From Lachnospiraceae bacterium (GTDB lineage Bacteria > Bacillota > Clostridia > Lachnospirales > Lachnospiraceae): a DNA stretch of 35,906 nucleotides. Made by a program: the position numbers and the translations under genes. Of this stretch, positions 24,358-32,245 are shown one piece after another. A model generated the notes under the pieces. That model ran no database searches. It saw only the letters and a program-made list of their open reading frames with translations, and was not told where the DNA came from. The stretch is from the NCBI GenBank assembly GCA_017938145.1, contig JAGBCB010000011.1:1-35906 (forward strand), written 5' to 3'. The first letter of the stretch is position 1. Each line of letters starts with the position of its first letter.

Positions 24358-27048
24358 TTATTCTGCAGTAATCTTAATCTTCGCCTTACCTCTCTGCTCA
24401 CCCATAGCGGTGATGGTGGTTTTTCCTGCCTTAATGCAGGTTACTTTAACAGTAACAATACCTGCTTCCGGTAATCTTCCTGTTACATCAACCACTGCTA
24501 CAGAGCTGTCATCAGACATAAACGCAACCTTTTCGGTGGTTTCGCCCGGCTCTACGGTAATGGTGAATTCTCTTGTTTCACCCACTGCCATGGTCGCTTC
24601 CGTTTCAGTCGCCTTGATGGAAGTAATCGGTACGGTTTCCACAACCTCTGTGGATTCAAATACCAGATTAGAAATTGTAAAGGTAACTTCAATACGCTTT
24701 GGTTCCGGATGTCCCGCAATATTCAGGGAATAATCGGTGTTTGCGGTAACACCTTCTACCGCAGAACCGTCCCAGGCATTCATTGGGTCACCGGTATCTA
24801 AAGTACCTGCCTTTAAGGCAGTCTTTGGTGCCGTCTGGGTTACCTTGAGTTCTTCTCCGTCTACCACAACCTTGTCGTACATAATATCACAGGTTGCTGC
24901 CTCGGTTTTGGTCTTTACTGCTGTTGTTACCAGATAGTCCTTAATATACAAAGAACCAATGCCCGCCAGACTGGTTACGCCTGCCGCCTTTGCCGCATCG
25001 GAAAGATCTGTAGCTGCATCAATTACTACGGTATACTGACCGTTTTCGGTAATTGTGGTTACAGGTCCTACATCATTGCCGTAATAGTTGTGAACACCAT
25101 CAGTAAAGTAAGCATTTAATGCTACCTGAATTTCTCCGCTGGAAGATACCGCAGATACTTTGATTTTCACACTACGGTTAAGACCTGTGGAGGACTGGAT
25201 AATTACATAAGCAATACCTGCGCCGTGGGCAGTTACCTCACCGAATTCATTTACAGTACAAATATCTTCATTGGTTGACACGTAAGTAAAGAACGCATCA
25301 GTATTTTCCGGTTCCATGGTTGCCTGAAGGTTTGCATGGGAACCCTGCGGAATGGTAACCGTAGTCTGCGGAACCACAATCTTTGTACATGGATTCTCGG
25401 ATGTCTGACCAAGTACGGTAACCATAATGGAGGCTTCTGCATCTCCCATCAGGGAGCAGGCAGTAATGGTTACCACACCCATACTCTTGCCATGAATCAT
25501 GCCATTGTAAACTGTTGCCACATCCGGATTAGAAGTCTTCCAAACAACGATGTCATTACAATCCTCCGGAAGCTTCTGCGCGTCTACATGAACATATTCT
25601 CCTGCTTCCAGGAAAATTCCGTCCGGATACTGGGACTTTGTGTCCAAGGCAATACTTGTCATCGGAATCAGTTCCGGTTCCTTTGTAATATCAGCAAGAC
25701 CCGCATAGTTTAAGTTAAAGCCGCGCATAATGCCGTAGGTTACTTCCGGATACATCAATTCGTAAGTATCACGGCGGATAAGTGTAAAGCAAAAATCTGC
25801 CTTGTCAGCGTCTTCATGGTTGAAGGCACCTGCATCCCACCATACCGGAACAATACCAATCTTTTTACACATATGATTGACTGCTTCCGCATAATAGGCA
25901 CGTTCTGTAGTGTTATTTTTATCAATAGCACCGTACTCACCTAAAATTACAGGATAACCTGCATCAACGAAGCGGGAAAGCTTCTGCATATTTGCTTCCA
26001 GATTCTTTGCAGATATCTCACTGTAGGTACGGTTGGTCATGTTTTCGGCAAGACCGAATAACCAGTCATAGTCATGGACGGCAAGGAACAGACTGCCCGC
26101 TTCGTCCTTTGGCATTTCAAAGCCGTAGGCTTCCTTGGTAGTATTCACAATATTGGTATATCTGCCCGGCACGGATAACCAGCGTTTTGCATTGTTGCTG
26201 CCGGTAGCACGCACGGTATCCACGAAAATCTGGTTTAACTGCATGATAACCTGCATGTCCTTTTTAATTCCTGCATCGGTATTATCCGGACCAACCACTT
26301 CGTTCATGGCTTCAAAAATCAGGTGCTCATCATAATCTTTAAAGCGTTCTGCGATTGTTTTCCAAACCCCTGCAAACTTTTCTTTTACAGGGCCTAAATC
26401 TGTGGCACCTACACGCAGCCAGCCGGTCTGCTCAGCACCGTCATGATGAATATTGATGATACAGTACATATCCTGGGAAACACAGTAATCTACAATTTCC
26501 TGTACTCTGGACATCCACTGCTCATTGATAGCATATCCGTTTTCATCATCAATCATGTTGCCCCAGGTAATCGGTACACGCACTGTATTAAAACCTGCAT
26601 CATGAACTGCGGTAATTAATTCCTTTGTTGTTACATATGGCTGCCACAGAGTCTCTAACGGAGTAAACCCGGTATGACCGTCCATGGTATTACCCAGATT
26701 CCAACCGGTACCCATTTCTGCTACAATTTCGTCGGCGGTCAAAGTGCGGAACGGTTCTGTACCGCTTGCAACCGGCGTTTCCGTAGGAACAGGAGTTGCT
26801 GTTGGTTCCGGTGTCGGAGTAGGCTCCGGTGTTGGTGTCGCAGTCGGCGCTACAGTTGCTGTTGGTTCAGCTGTTGGTGTTGCCGGCGCTTCTGTTGGGG
26901 CAGCGGTTGGTTCAACCGCTTCGGTAGCTGTTGGAGCTACTGTAGGGGTTGCCTCCGGTGTAGTAGTCTTATCGCCACAGGCTGTCATGGATAGTACCAT
27001 TGTAGCACTAAGCAGCAATGCTAATCCTCTTTTTTTCCAAACTTTCAT
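24358..27048 (-). CDS. GH5 beta-glucanase lipoprotein with Ig-like domains and a C-terminal binding-like module
   Basis: A surface endo-glycanase, most likely acting on cellulose, mixed-linkage glucan or mannan. The 896 residues run in this order. A lipoprotein signal ends in SMTACG (Cys24). A Pro/Thr/Glu linker spans about 28-96. The GH5 domain (about 101-445) shows GTGWNLGNTMD, His201-His202, the acid/base Glu250 in EAMNEV, and the nucleophile Glu371 in VILGEYGA. Two bacterial Ig-like (Big_2) domains follow at about 463-546 and 556-632. A beta-rich module (about 636-800) resembles the repeats of the surface protein at 32246-35563. A third Ig-like domain ends the protein. It is 2 bp downstream of the YesL-like gene. 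Its place in an uptake operon supports a role in external degradation. Confidence 0.92.
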   Translation of the reverse strand: MKVWKKRGLALLLSATMVLSMTACGDKTTTPEATPTVAPTATEAVEPTAAPTEAPATPTAEPTATVAPTATPTPEPTPTPEPTATPVPTETPVASGTEPFRTLTADEIVAEMGTGWNLGNTMDGHTGFTPLETLWQPYVTTKELITAVHDAGFNTVRVPITWGNMIDDENGYAINEQWMSRVQEIVDYCVSQDMYCIINIHHDGAEQTGWLRVGATDLGPVKEKFAGVWKTIAERFKDYDEHLIFEAMNEVVGPDNTDAGIKKDMQVIMQLNQIFVDTVRATGSNNAKRWLSVPGRYTNIVNTTKEAYGFEMPKDEAGSLFLAVHDYDWLFGLAENMTNRTYSEISAKNLEANMQKLSRFVDAGYPVILGEYGAIDKNNTTERAYYAEAVNHMCKKIGIVPVWWDAGAFNHEDADKADFCFTLIRRDTYELMYPEVTYGIMRGFNLNYAGLADITKEPELIPMTSIALDTKSQYPDGIFLEAGEYVHVDAQKLPEDCNDIVVWKTSNPDVATVYNGMIHGKSMGVVTITACSLMGDAEASIMVTVLGQTSENPCTKIVVPQTTVTIPQGSHANLQATMEPENTDAFFTYVSTNEDICTVNEFGEVTAHGAGIAYVIIQSSTGLNRSVKIKVSAVSSSGEIQVALNAYFTDGVHNYYGNDVGPVTTITENGQYTVVIDAATDLSDAAKAAGVTSLAGIGSLYIKDYLVTTAVKTKTEAATCDIMYDKVVVDGEELKVTQTAPKTALKAGTLDTGDPMNAWDGSAVEGVTANTDYSLNIAGHPEPKRIEVTFTISNLVFESTEVVETVPITSIKATETEATMAVGETREFTITVEPGETTEKVAFMSDDSSVAVVDVTGRLPEAGIVTVKVTCIKAGKTTITAMGEQRGKAKIKITAE

Positions 27049-27050
27049 AG

Positions 27051-27671
27051 TTAACCTTCCTTTGATTTTCTTTCAATATCTCTAAAGATATACATCGCAG
27101 GACCGCTGATGGTCAAAAAGATAACCGCAGGACCAATCAGCAGACCCAAAAACATGGTTGTTGTATTAAAGATAAAGACAATTATTTCGACTGCAACTAC
27201 TACTGCAATCATTACCGTTCTGCCGAAATATTTTACACTGATGTCCATGGAATTTTTTAAGGTTTTCAGCAAAGTATTATCATACCGTGCCATAAGTGCA
27301 TAGGCATAAATAAAGTAGCCGAAGCACATAACACTTCCCACAATTCCGAGAATTAAAAAGTAAATCGGATTGCCTTCCACCGCATGGAATAACTGAAAAT
27401 CCAAATATAAGGCATACACAAAAAACAAGTTGAGCAGTCCTGCCGGAATTCCCTGCTTCAAATTTGCTTTAAAGGCAGTCCAAAATTGTTTTGCAATATA
27501 CCCTTCCCTTTCATCTACCATTCTAAGCGTGATAGAAAAGGCTGCTGCCGTGGAGGCACCGATGGTTACCACCGGCAGGGAAAACAAAAACCAGAGAACA
27601 TTCAGTTTTATCATATCTAACAAACGGCTGAAAAAATTGTACAACGGTCCGTCTATACTAAAAAGCTTCAT
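27051..27671 (-). CDS. YesL-like (DUF624) membrane protein
   Basis: A 206-residue polytopic protein with about five membrane segments. The start, LFSIDGPLYNFFSRLLDMIKLNVLWFLFSLPVVTIGAST (given as MKLFSIDGPLYNFFSRLLD and LNVLWFLFSLPVVTIGAS), is typical of DUF624/YesL proteins. These are encoded with LplB/YtcP-type sugar permeases and glycan hydrolases in Firmicutes, but have no proven biochemical role. It lies after the terminator that follows the binding protein gene and 2 bp before the GH5 gene. Expression may depend on read-through of that terminator; no promoter is clear in the gap. Confidence 0.85.
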   Translation of the reverse strand: MKLFSIDGPLYNFFSRLLDMIKLNVLWFLFSLPVVTIGASTAAAFSITLRMVDEREGYIAKQFWTAFKANLKQGIPAGLLNLFFVYALYLDFQLFHAVEGNPIYFLILGIVGSVMCFGYFIYAYALMARYDNTLLKTLKNSMDISVKYFGRTVMIAVVVAVEIIVFIFNTTTMFLGLLIGPAVIFLTISGPAMYIFRDIERKSKEG

Positions 27672-27689
27672 AACTATTTCACCCTGTCT

Positions 27690-27730
27690 TTATAAAAAGG
27701 GGCTGGCACCTGTGCGCCGCCCCTTTTTTT
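27690..27730 (-). terminator. Terminator between the binding protein gene and the YesL-like gene
   Basis: GGGGC and GCCCC form a stem with an imperfect inner helix (GGCGCA...TGCC), followed on the minus strand by TTTTTAT. It lies 15 bp after the binding protein stop. It probably makes the binding protein more abundant than the genes behind it. Confidence 0.75.
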
Positions 27731-27744
27731 GATTATTATATCTT

Positions 27745-29532
27745 TTACTGTCTTGTAGCCTCTTCTAACTGATGACGGAGTGCTGCGTTTTCTTCACACC
27801 ACTTGATACACTCTTCGTAACCATATGCCTTGGCATCGTTAATCATCTTCTTAAGAAGCATATTGAACTGACCATCGGATGTGGAATAGATACAGTTCCA
27901 GGAACCGGTGGTAATACAATTGGTTACCTGATTCCAAATAACTTCCAGTTCATCGCTCTTAGCAGTTTCGGAATATGTAGTAGCAGGAGCAACCTTATAG
28001 TTCTTGGACTTTAAGTATTCATTTGGTCTTACTGCACCGGTGTAATCTCTCCAATCCTGCTGCATTGCACAGGAAGCCTCTGTTACATTGCTCTTCCAAG
28101 CTTCCCAGTTATAGGTTTCGCCGTTGGAATCCGGATTCATGGCATTTCTGGACCATGTAATGTTGTTCATCTGCTGACGTCCGTCGTTGTAGGAGAATCC
28201 AGCGTATTCACCTTCCATCATGATTTCACCGGAGGTAACACACTTCTTACCATACTCTGTTAAGTAAGTATTACCTTCTGCGTCATAATCCCAAATTAAG
28301 CCCTTAGGACCGTATTCGGACTCTAAGTAACCTTCCGGAGTGGATAACCAGTTGAGAATTTCCATGCAAAGCTCCGGATACTGGCTGTTTGCACCGATTG
28401 CCCAAACTCTGTTACCGCCGTATGGGCTTAAACCGTAAACGATTGGGGAGGCTCCTTCCGGAAGCATAGTTGTCATATATTTATTTGCTGCCAGATGTTC
28501 TTCTGTGTTGTATGCTGCACTACCTGCATAATTGAAAATAGAGAAGAATACACCACCTGCAATTACCTTGGATGCCATCTCGTCATAAGTCTGGGTCATG
28601 GAGTCCGGATCAAGTAAACCTTCACGGTATAACTTGTTGAAGAATTTTAACATTTCAATGTATGGACCTTCTTCATCCAGAGCGCCATAGAACTTACCGT
28701 TATCACAGTCATAAAGACCCAAATGGAATTCATCGTAACCATACCAGGCAGTAGCCATAGACTTAACATACATTACCATGTTGCCATCCCAGTCAGGCCA
28801 TAAGGACATAGCGTAGGTTTCCTTGCCGTTATCGTCGGTTGGGCAAATAGCCTTCATATCCTTGAATAAAGTAACCATATCATCTAAAGTCTTTACTACC
28901 GGATAACCTAACTGCTTATATAAATCCCAACGAAGGTCCCAGGTATAGAAGAATTCTTCAATACTGCCTGCATCTGCCTTGGCAACACCGTGACCAAAGC
29001 CCAGAATTTTATTCTTTCCTGCAATATCATTATTTAAGCTTCTGTTTGCCTCTAATGCGATGCCCATGTTTTCCTTGATGTACGGACCATACTCGGCAAG
29101 TAAATCATCTTCTTCCCAGTCGAAGAGCATGTCGTTTGCAACGGCTCTCTTGTAATCTGCACCGGTACTACCGAATACTACGATATCACCTAAATTACCG
29201 GATTCCATACGGGTATCAAATACACCGTCGGAGTCAGGGATAATCATTAACTTAACGTTAAACTTATCTAACATAAGCTTAGCAAACCAACCTACCTGTT
29301 CGCCGGAGAAGTTTGCTAACTGGCTGTATACAGTAAGCTCGATTGGCTCACCTCTGTCATCTTTTTTATCTGTTGTTCCTGCGGAATCTCCGCCATTGTT
29401 TGTGCCGCTCTCGCCCGGTGCGGATGTTGGGTTATTGCCCTTGTTTTCATCCTTGCTGCCACAGGATACCATAGAAAATACCATGGTAGCTGCAATGAGC
29501 ATAGCAAGCACTCTTTTCCATAAATGCTTCAT
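27745..29532 (-). CDS. ABC transporter substrate-binding lipoprotein (oligosaccharide type)
   Basis: Extracellular solute-binding protein of 595 residues with a lipoprotein signal (FSMVSCGS, Cys24) and a Gly/Ser/Asn-rich linker (about 25-60). Two alpha/beta lobes follow, of the size used by oligosaccharide-binding family members next to LplB/YtcP permeases. Aromatic residues that could stack on sugars are frequent (for example WYGYDEFHLGLYD and WEAWKSN). It follows two permease genes, from which it is separated by 78 bp with a small hairpin, and is followed by a terminator, so it is likely the most abundant product. AAAGGAGG lies before the ATG. The substrate is inferred from the neighbouring GH5 enzyme to be an oligosaccharide from plant beta-glycan. 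Confidence 0.9.
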   Translation of the reverse strand: MKHLWKRVLAMLIAATMVFSMVSCGSKDENKGNNPTSAPGESGTNNGGDSAGTTDKKDDRGEPIELTVYSQLANFSGEQVGWFAKLMLDKFNVKLMIIPDSDGVFDTRMESGNLGDIVVFGSTGADYKRAVANDMLFDWEEDDLLAEYGPYIKENMGIALEANRSLNNDIAGKNKILGFGHGVAKADAGSIEEFFYTWDLRWDLYKQLGYPVVKTLDDMVTLFKDMKAICPTDDNGKETYAMSLWPDWDGNMVMYVKSMATAWYGYDEFHLGLYDCDNGKFYGALDEEGPYIEMLKFFNKLYREGLLDPDSMTQTYDEMASKVIAGGVFFSIFNYAGSAAYNTEEHLAANKYMTTMLPEGASPIVYGLSPYGGNRVWAIGANSQYPELCMEILNWLSTPEGYLESEYGPKGLIWDYDAEGNTYLTEYGKKCVTSGEIMMEGEYAGFSYNDGRQQMNNITWSRNAMNPDSNGETYNWEAWKSNVTEASCAMQQDWRDYTGAVRPNEYLKSKNYKVAPATTYSETAKSDELEVIWNQVTNCITTGSWNCIYSTSDGQFNMLLKKMINDAKAYGYEECIKWCEENAALRHQLEEATRQ

Positions 29533-29580
29533 GTTTCAAATCCTCCTTTAAATTCACAGAAATTTTGTTTCTGTATTTCA

Positions 29581-29600
29581 ACAGGCCTCCTCCGACCTGT
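29581..29600 (-). repeat. Small hairpin before the binding protein gene
   Basis: ACAGG and CCTGT frame a 10-nt loop in the 78-bp gap between the permease and the binding protein genes. There is no T-run, so it is not a terminator. It may be a decay barrier that raises expression of the downstream gene. Confidence 0.35.
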
Positions 29601-29610
29601 AAAAATCACA

Positions 29611-30582
29611 TTAACCCTTAACCGCACCTAACATAATACCCTTTTCAAAGTAACGCTGCATGAATGGATATACCGCTAAGATTGGAATAACCGTTACCAT
29701 GGAGATGGTATACTTGATGGTTTTTGCATCCATAACCGATGCCATTGCACTTGCCGCCTGGCTGCTGCTGACACCACCCTGCATAATATTTGCCAAGCTG
29801 GTGGTCTGGTTCAAATAGATATACAGTCTGTGCTGCAAGGTCTGTAATTCCGGTGTACCACTCATGTAAAGAATGGAGTCCATGAAGGAGTTCCAGTGTC
29901 CAACCGCACCAAAGATAGCAATGGTTGCGAGAATCGGTTTACTGAGCGGCCAGATAATATTGCGGAAAATCTTCATGTGGCTGGCACCATCGATGAAGGC
30001 ACTTTCCTCCAGCTCTGCCGGAATGGATTCTATGTAGGTTTTTACCAGAATAATATTGTACGGCTGAACGATAGCCGGAATAATATATACCAGGTAATTT
30101 TCGGTTAAGCCTAACATTAAGAAGTTTAAGTAGGTAGGCACCAGACCTGCGTTAAAATACATAGTAATCACGAGGAAACGGTACCAGATTTTTCTGTGCC
30201 ACATTTCCTGCTTTGTCATAAGATAACCTGCCAACGCAGATACCACAACCATCAGTGCCGTACCGATAACCGTTCTGGATGCGGAAACCAAAAAGGCATC
30301 CAATATTTCGCCTGCATTCAGCAGTGATAAATAGTTCTGGAAATGAATTCCTTTCGGGATAAAGTTAATTGCACCGATTCTTACCAGGGAATTATCTGAA
30401 ATGGTGTTAATAAACAGATAATAAAACGGGAAGATACAGCTTATGGTAAATATTCCGAAGAAAGCATAGTTGAGGATATTAAATATCACATCACCAACGG
30501 TTAATTTCTGCTTTTTCTTATGAGTTTTATAATACTGCTTTTCAGCTTTTAAATCAAGTTTTTCCTGTTTTGTCTTTGCCAT
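29611..30582 (-). CDS. ABC transporter permease, YtcP/LplC-like
   Basis: A 323-residue inner-membrane permease with six hydrophobic segments after a lysine-rich cytoplasmic start. The coupling EAA loop is visible as ELEESAFIDGASHMKIFRNI (about residues 190-210), the interaction site for the ATPase. It is the second membrane subunit of the heterodimer and is 16 bp downstream of the larger permease gene. No ATP-binding subunit is encoded here, as is usual for this family, which shares an MsmX/UgpC-type ATPase. It would import oligosaccharides delivered by the lipoprotein encoded next. Confidence 0.9.
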   Translation of the reverse strand: MAKTKQEKLDLKAEKQYYKTHKKKQKLTVGDVIFNILNYAFFGIFTISCIFPFYYLFINTISDNSLVRIGAINFIPKGIHFQNYLSLLNAGEILDAFLVSASRTVIGTALMVVVSALAGYLMTKQEMWHRKIWYRFLVITMYFNAGLVPTYLNFLMLGLTENYLVYIIPAIVQPYNIILVKTYIESIPAELEESAFIDGASHMKIFRNIIWPLSKPILATIAIFGAVGHWNSFMDSILYMSGTPELQTLQHRLYIYLNQTTSLANIMQGGVSSSQAASAMASVMDAKTIKYTISMVTVIPILAVYPFMQRYFEKGIMLGAVKG

Positions 30583-30597
30583 AGCTTCTCACCTCCA

Positions 30598-32049
30598 CTA
30601 CATAATACTTTCGCCACGGATGGCCTTGGAAACACCGTTTGCCAGGAACAACAGGGTAACACTGACAAGGGTCTTTACCATACCTACTACAGTGGACAGA
30701 GGAACTAAGCCTTTACCGATACCGATTTTGTAAACATACAAATCAAGCACTTCAATATCGACAGCATTCTTTGCATTTTCAAATACTAAGTACTGGTCCA
30801 TACCGTTACTTAAAATATTGGCAACGGACATCAGCAGTAATACGCAGAAGGTTGGGATTAAGCCCGGTACCGTAATATGCCACATCTTCTGGAAACGGCC
30901 TGCACCGTCTACGGTAGCTGCTTCGTATAACTGCTGGTCGATACCGGAAATGCCGGAGATATAAATGATGGCACTCCAACCGGTACCCTTCCACATTCCC
31001 CAGGCTAACATTTTAAACCATGTTCCGGACTCACCAAGCAGATAGTTTGTTGTATGTGCGGTGCCGGTAATATCTGTTAAAAAGTTATTTACGAAACCTT
31101 CGGTGGAAAAAATCGCAAAGGCAATGGCATATACCAATACCCAGCTGATAAAGTTTGGAATGGTAGTGAAGGTCTGTACAATACGACGGAACCAGCCACA
31201 CCTTATTTCGGTAAGGAAAATAGCAAATGCCATCGGAACCCAGCTGGTTGCAATACCGAGACCACTCATGATTAAAGTATTTTTTAATACTCTCATGATA
31301 TCGCCTCTGGTTGCTTCGTTTTGGAACAGGAAGGTAAACCACTTAAAGCCCACGAATTTATCCATGGTAAGTGTTTCGCCTGCCTTGTAATCGAAGAATG
31401 CGTATCTCCATCCCCAAAGCGGCAAATAAGAGAATACAAATACGAAGGCAATAATCGGAACAAACATTAAGAACAGCTTCATCGGTGTTTTGATTTCGCA
31501 CTGCTCGCCCTTTTCCGGTCTTGGCTGGAACAGAATAATTACAATGTTTGCTACCACTAAAACAACGGCTAGTGCCGTAAAAATATACATGCCGTTCGGC
31601 AATATGTTATATACCTTATCCGGTCTGGAAGAACCGCCAAATTTTTCATATGCCTTATACATGATAACCATGCCACCGCCCATAACAACAGAGCCTGCAA
31701 GACCAAACCAGTTACTGATTCTCTTTAGCTTTAAGTTACCGACAGACATACAGCCTGCCACAGCACCAAGTAATATGCCAAGGCATACAATTGCCGCAGC
31801 TACCATCAGCATGATGAAACTGCTCTTGTCTACCCAGCCCTTATCCAAAGGTCTCATGGCCTGGGTTGTAAGGGAATCATAAGAAATTGCCGTAGTAAAC
31901 AGTGACAGATTCTTATTGATTAAGTTACATACATAACCCGGATTTGCAGCCGGAAAGAACATCATCATGAGTCCCAAAATCGTACCGAATCTTGTAACAT
32001 AATAGACCTTGTCGGTCCATCCATTACCTTGTACTTTCTTTTTTTTCAT
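30598..32049 (-). CDS. ABC transporter permease, LplB-like, with extra N-terminal membrane domain
   Basis: A 483-residue permease, against about 300-320 for usual LplB-type members. The canonical part begins near residue 187 (TPMKLFLMFVPIIAFVFVFS), and the EAA loop reads DQQLYEAATVDGAGRFQKMW (about 365-385). The first 180 or so residues add four membrane segments (about 20-38, 79-100, 112-130 and 150-172) not present in typical LplB. AAGGAGG lies before the ATG. It heads the transport unit. The added domain could be regulatory or a membrane interaction surface; I cannot assign it. The permease and its partner together should form the channel. Confidence 0.9.
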   Translation of the reverse strand: MKKKKVQGNGWTDKVYYVTRFGTILGLMMMFFPAANPGYVCNLINKNLSLFTTAISYDSLTTQAMRPLDKGWVDKSSFIMLMVAAAIVCLGILLGAVAGCMSVGNLKLKRISNWFGLAGSVVMGGGMVIMYKAYEKFGGSSRPDKVYNILPNGMYIFTALAVVLVVANIVIILFQPRPEKGEQCEIKTPMKLFLMFVPIIAFVFVFSYLPLWGWRYAFFDYKAGETLTMDKFVGFKWFTFLFQNEATRGDIMRVLKNTLIMSGLGIATSWVPMAFAIFLTEIRCGWFRRIVQTFTTIPNFISWVLVYAIAFAIFSTEGFVNNFLTDITGTAHTTNYLLGESGTWFKMLAWGMWKGTGWSAIIYISGISGIDQQLYEAATVDGAGRFQKMWHITVPGLIPTFCVLLLMSVANILSNGMDQYLVFENAKNAVDIEVLDLYVYKIGIGKGLVPLSTVVGMVKTLVSVTLLFLANGVSKAIRGESIM

Positions 32050-32125
32050 AATAGCCTCCTTGTTTCTTGTGCCCTATTCTGTTGCTTATAAGGCTTCAAA
32101 GACATCCTCTTTGTTTTATGAGGTT

Positions 32126-32154
32126 ATTATACTCTTTTCAAGTCCTAAAGAATA
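32126..32154 (-). promoter_or_regulatory. Candidate promoter of the transport operon, weak -35
   Basis: A perfect TATAAT (32126-32131 on the minus strand) with only TATTCT at the -35 position, 17 bp away. This is consistent with a promoter that needs an activator such as an AraC-type regulator. The leader is about 70 nt. The remaining bases of 32050-32245 hold the terminator below and no gene. Confidence 0.4.
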
Positions 32155-32179
32155 CCGTAAATACTTGTGACAAAATACA

Positions 32180-32218
32180 GTAAAAAAAAGACTCCCGGTA
32201 GTATTTTTACTACCGGGA
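32180..32218 (-). terminator. Terminator of the surface protein gene
   Basis: TCCCGGTAGTA and TACTACCGGGA form an 11-bp stem with a 4-nt loop, followed on the minus strand by a run of eight T. It lies about 28 bp after the stop codon and separates the surface protein transcript from the transport operon. Confidence 0.9.
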
Positions 32219-32245
32219 ATCTCTAATTTTTACGCTTATCTGCGA

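Noticed and set aside
26684-27085. Plus-strand reading with long Gly-Val/Ala repeats
   Set aside because: It is the opposite frame of the GH5 lipoprotein linker (Thr/Pro/Glu repeats). No start signal is seen.
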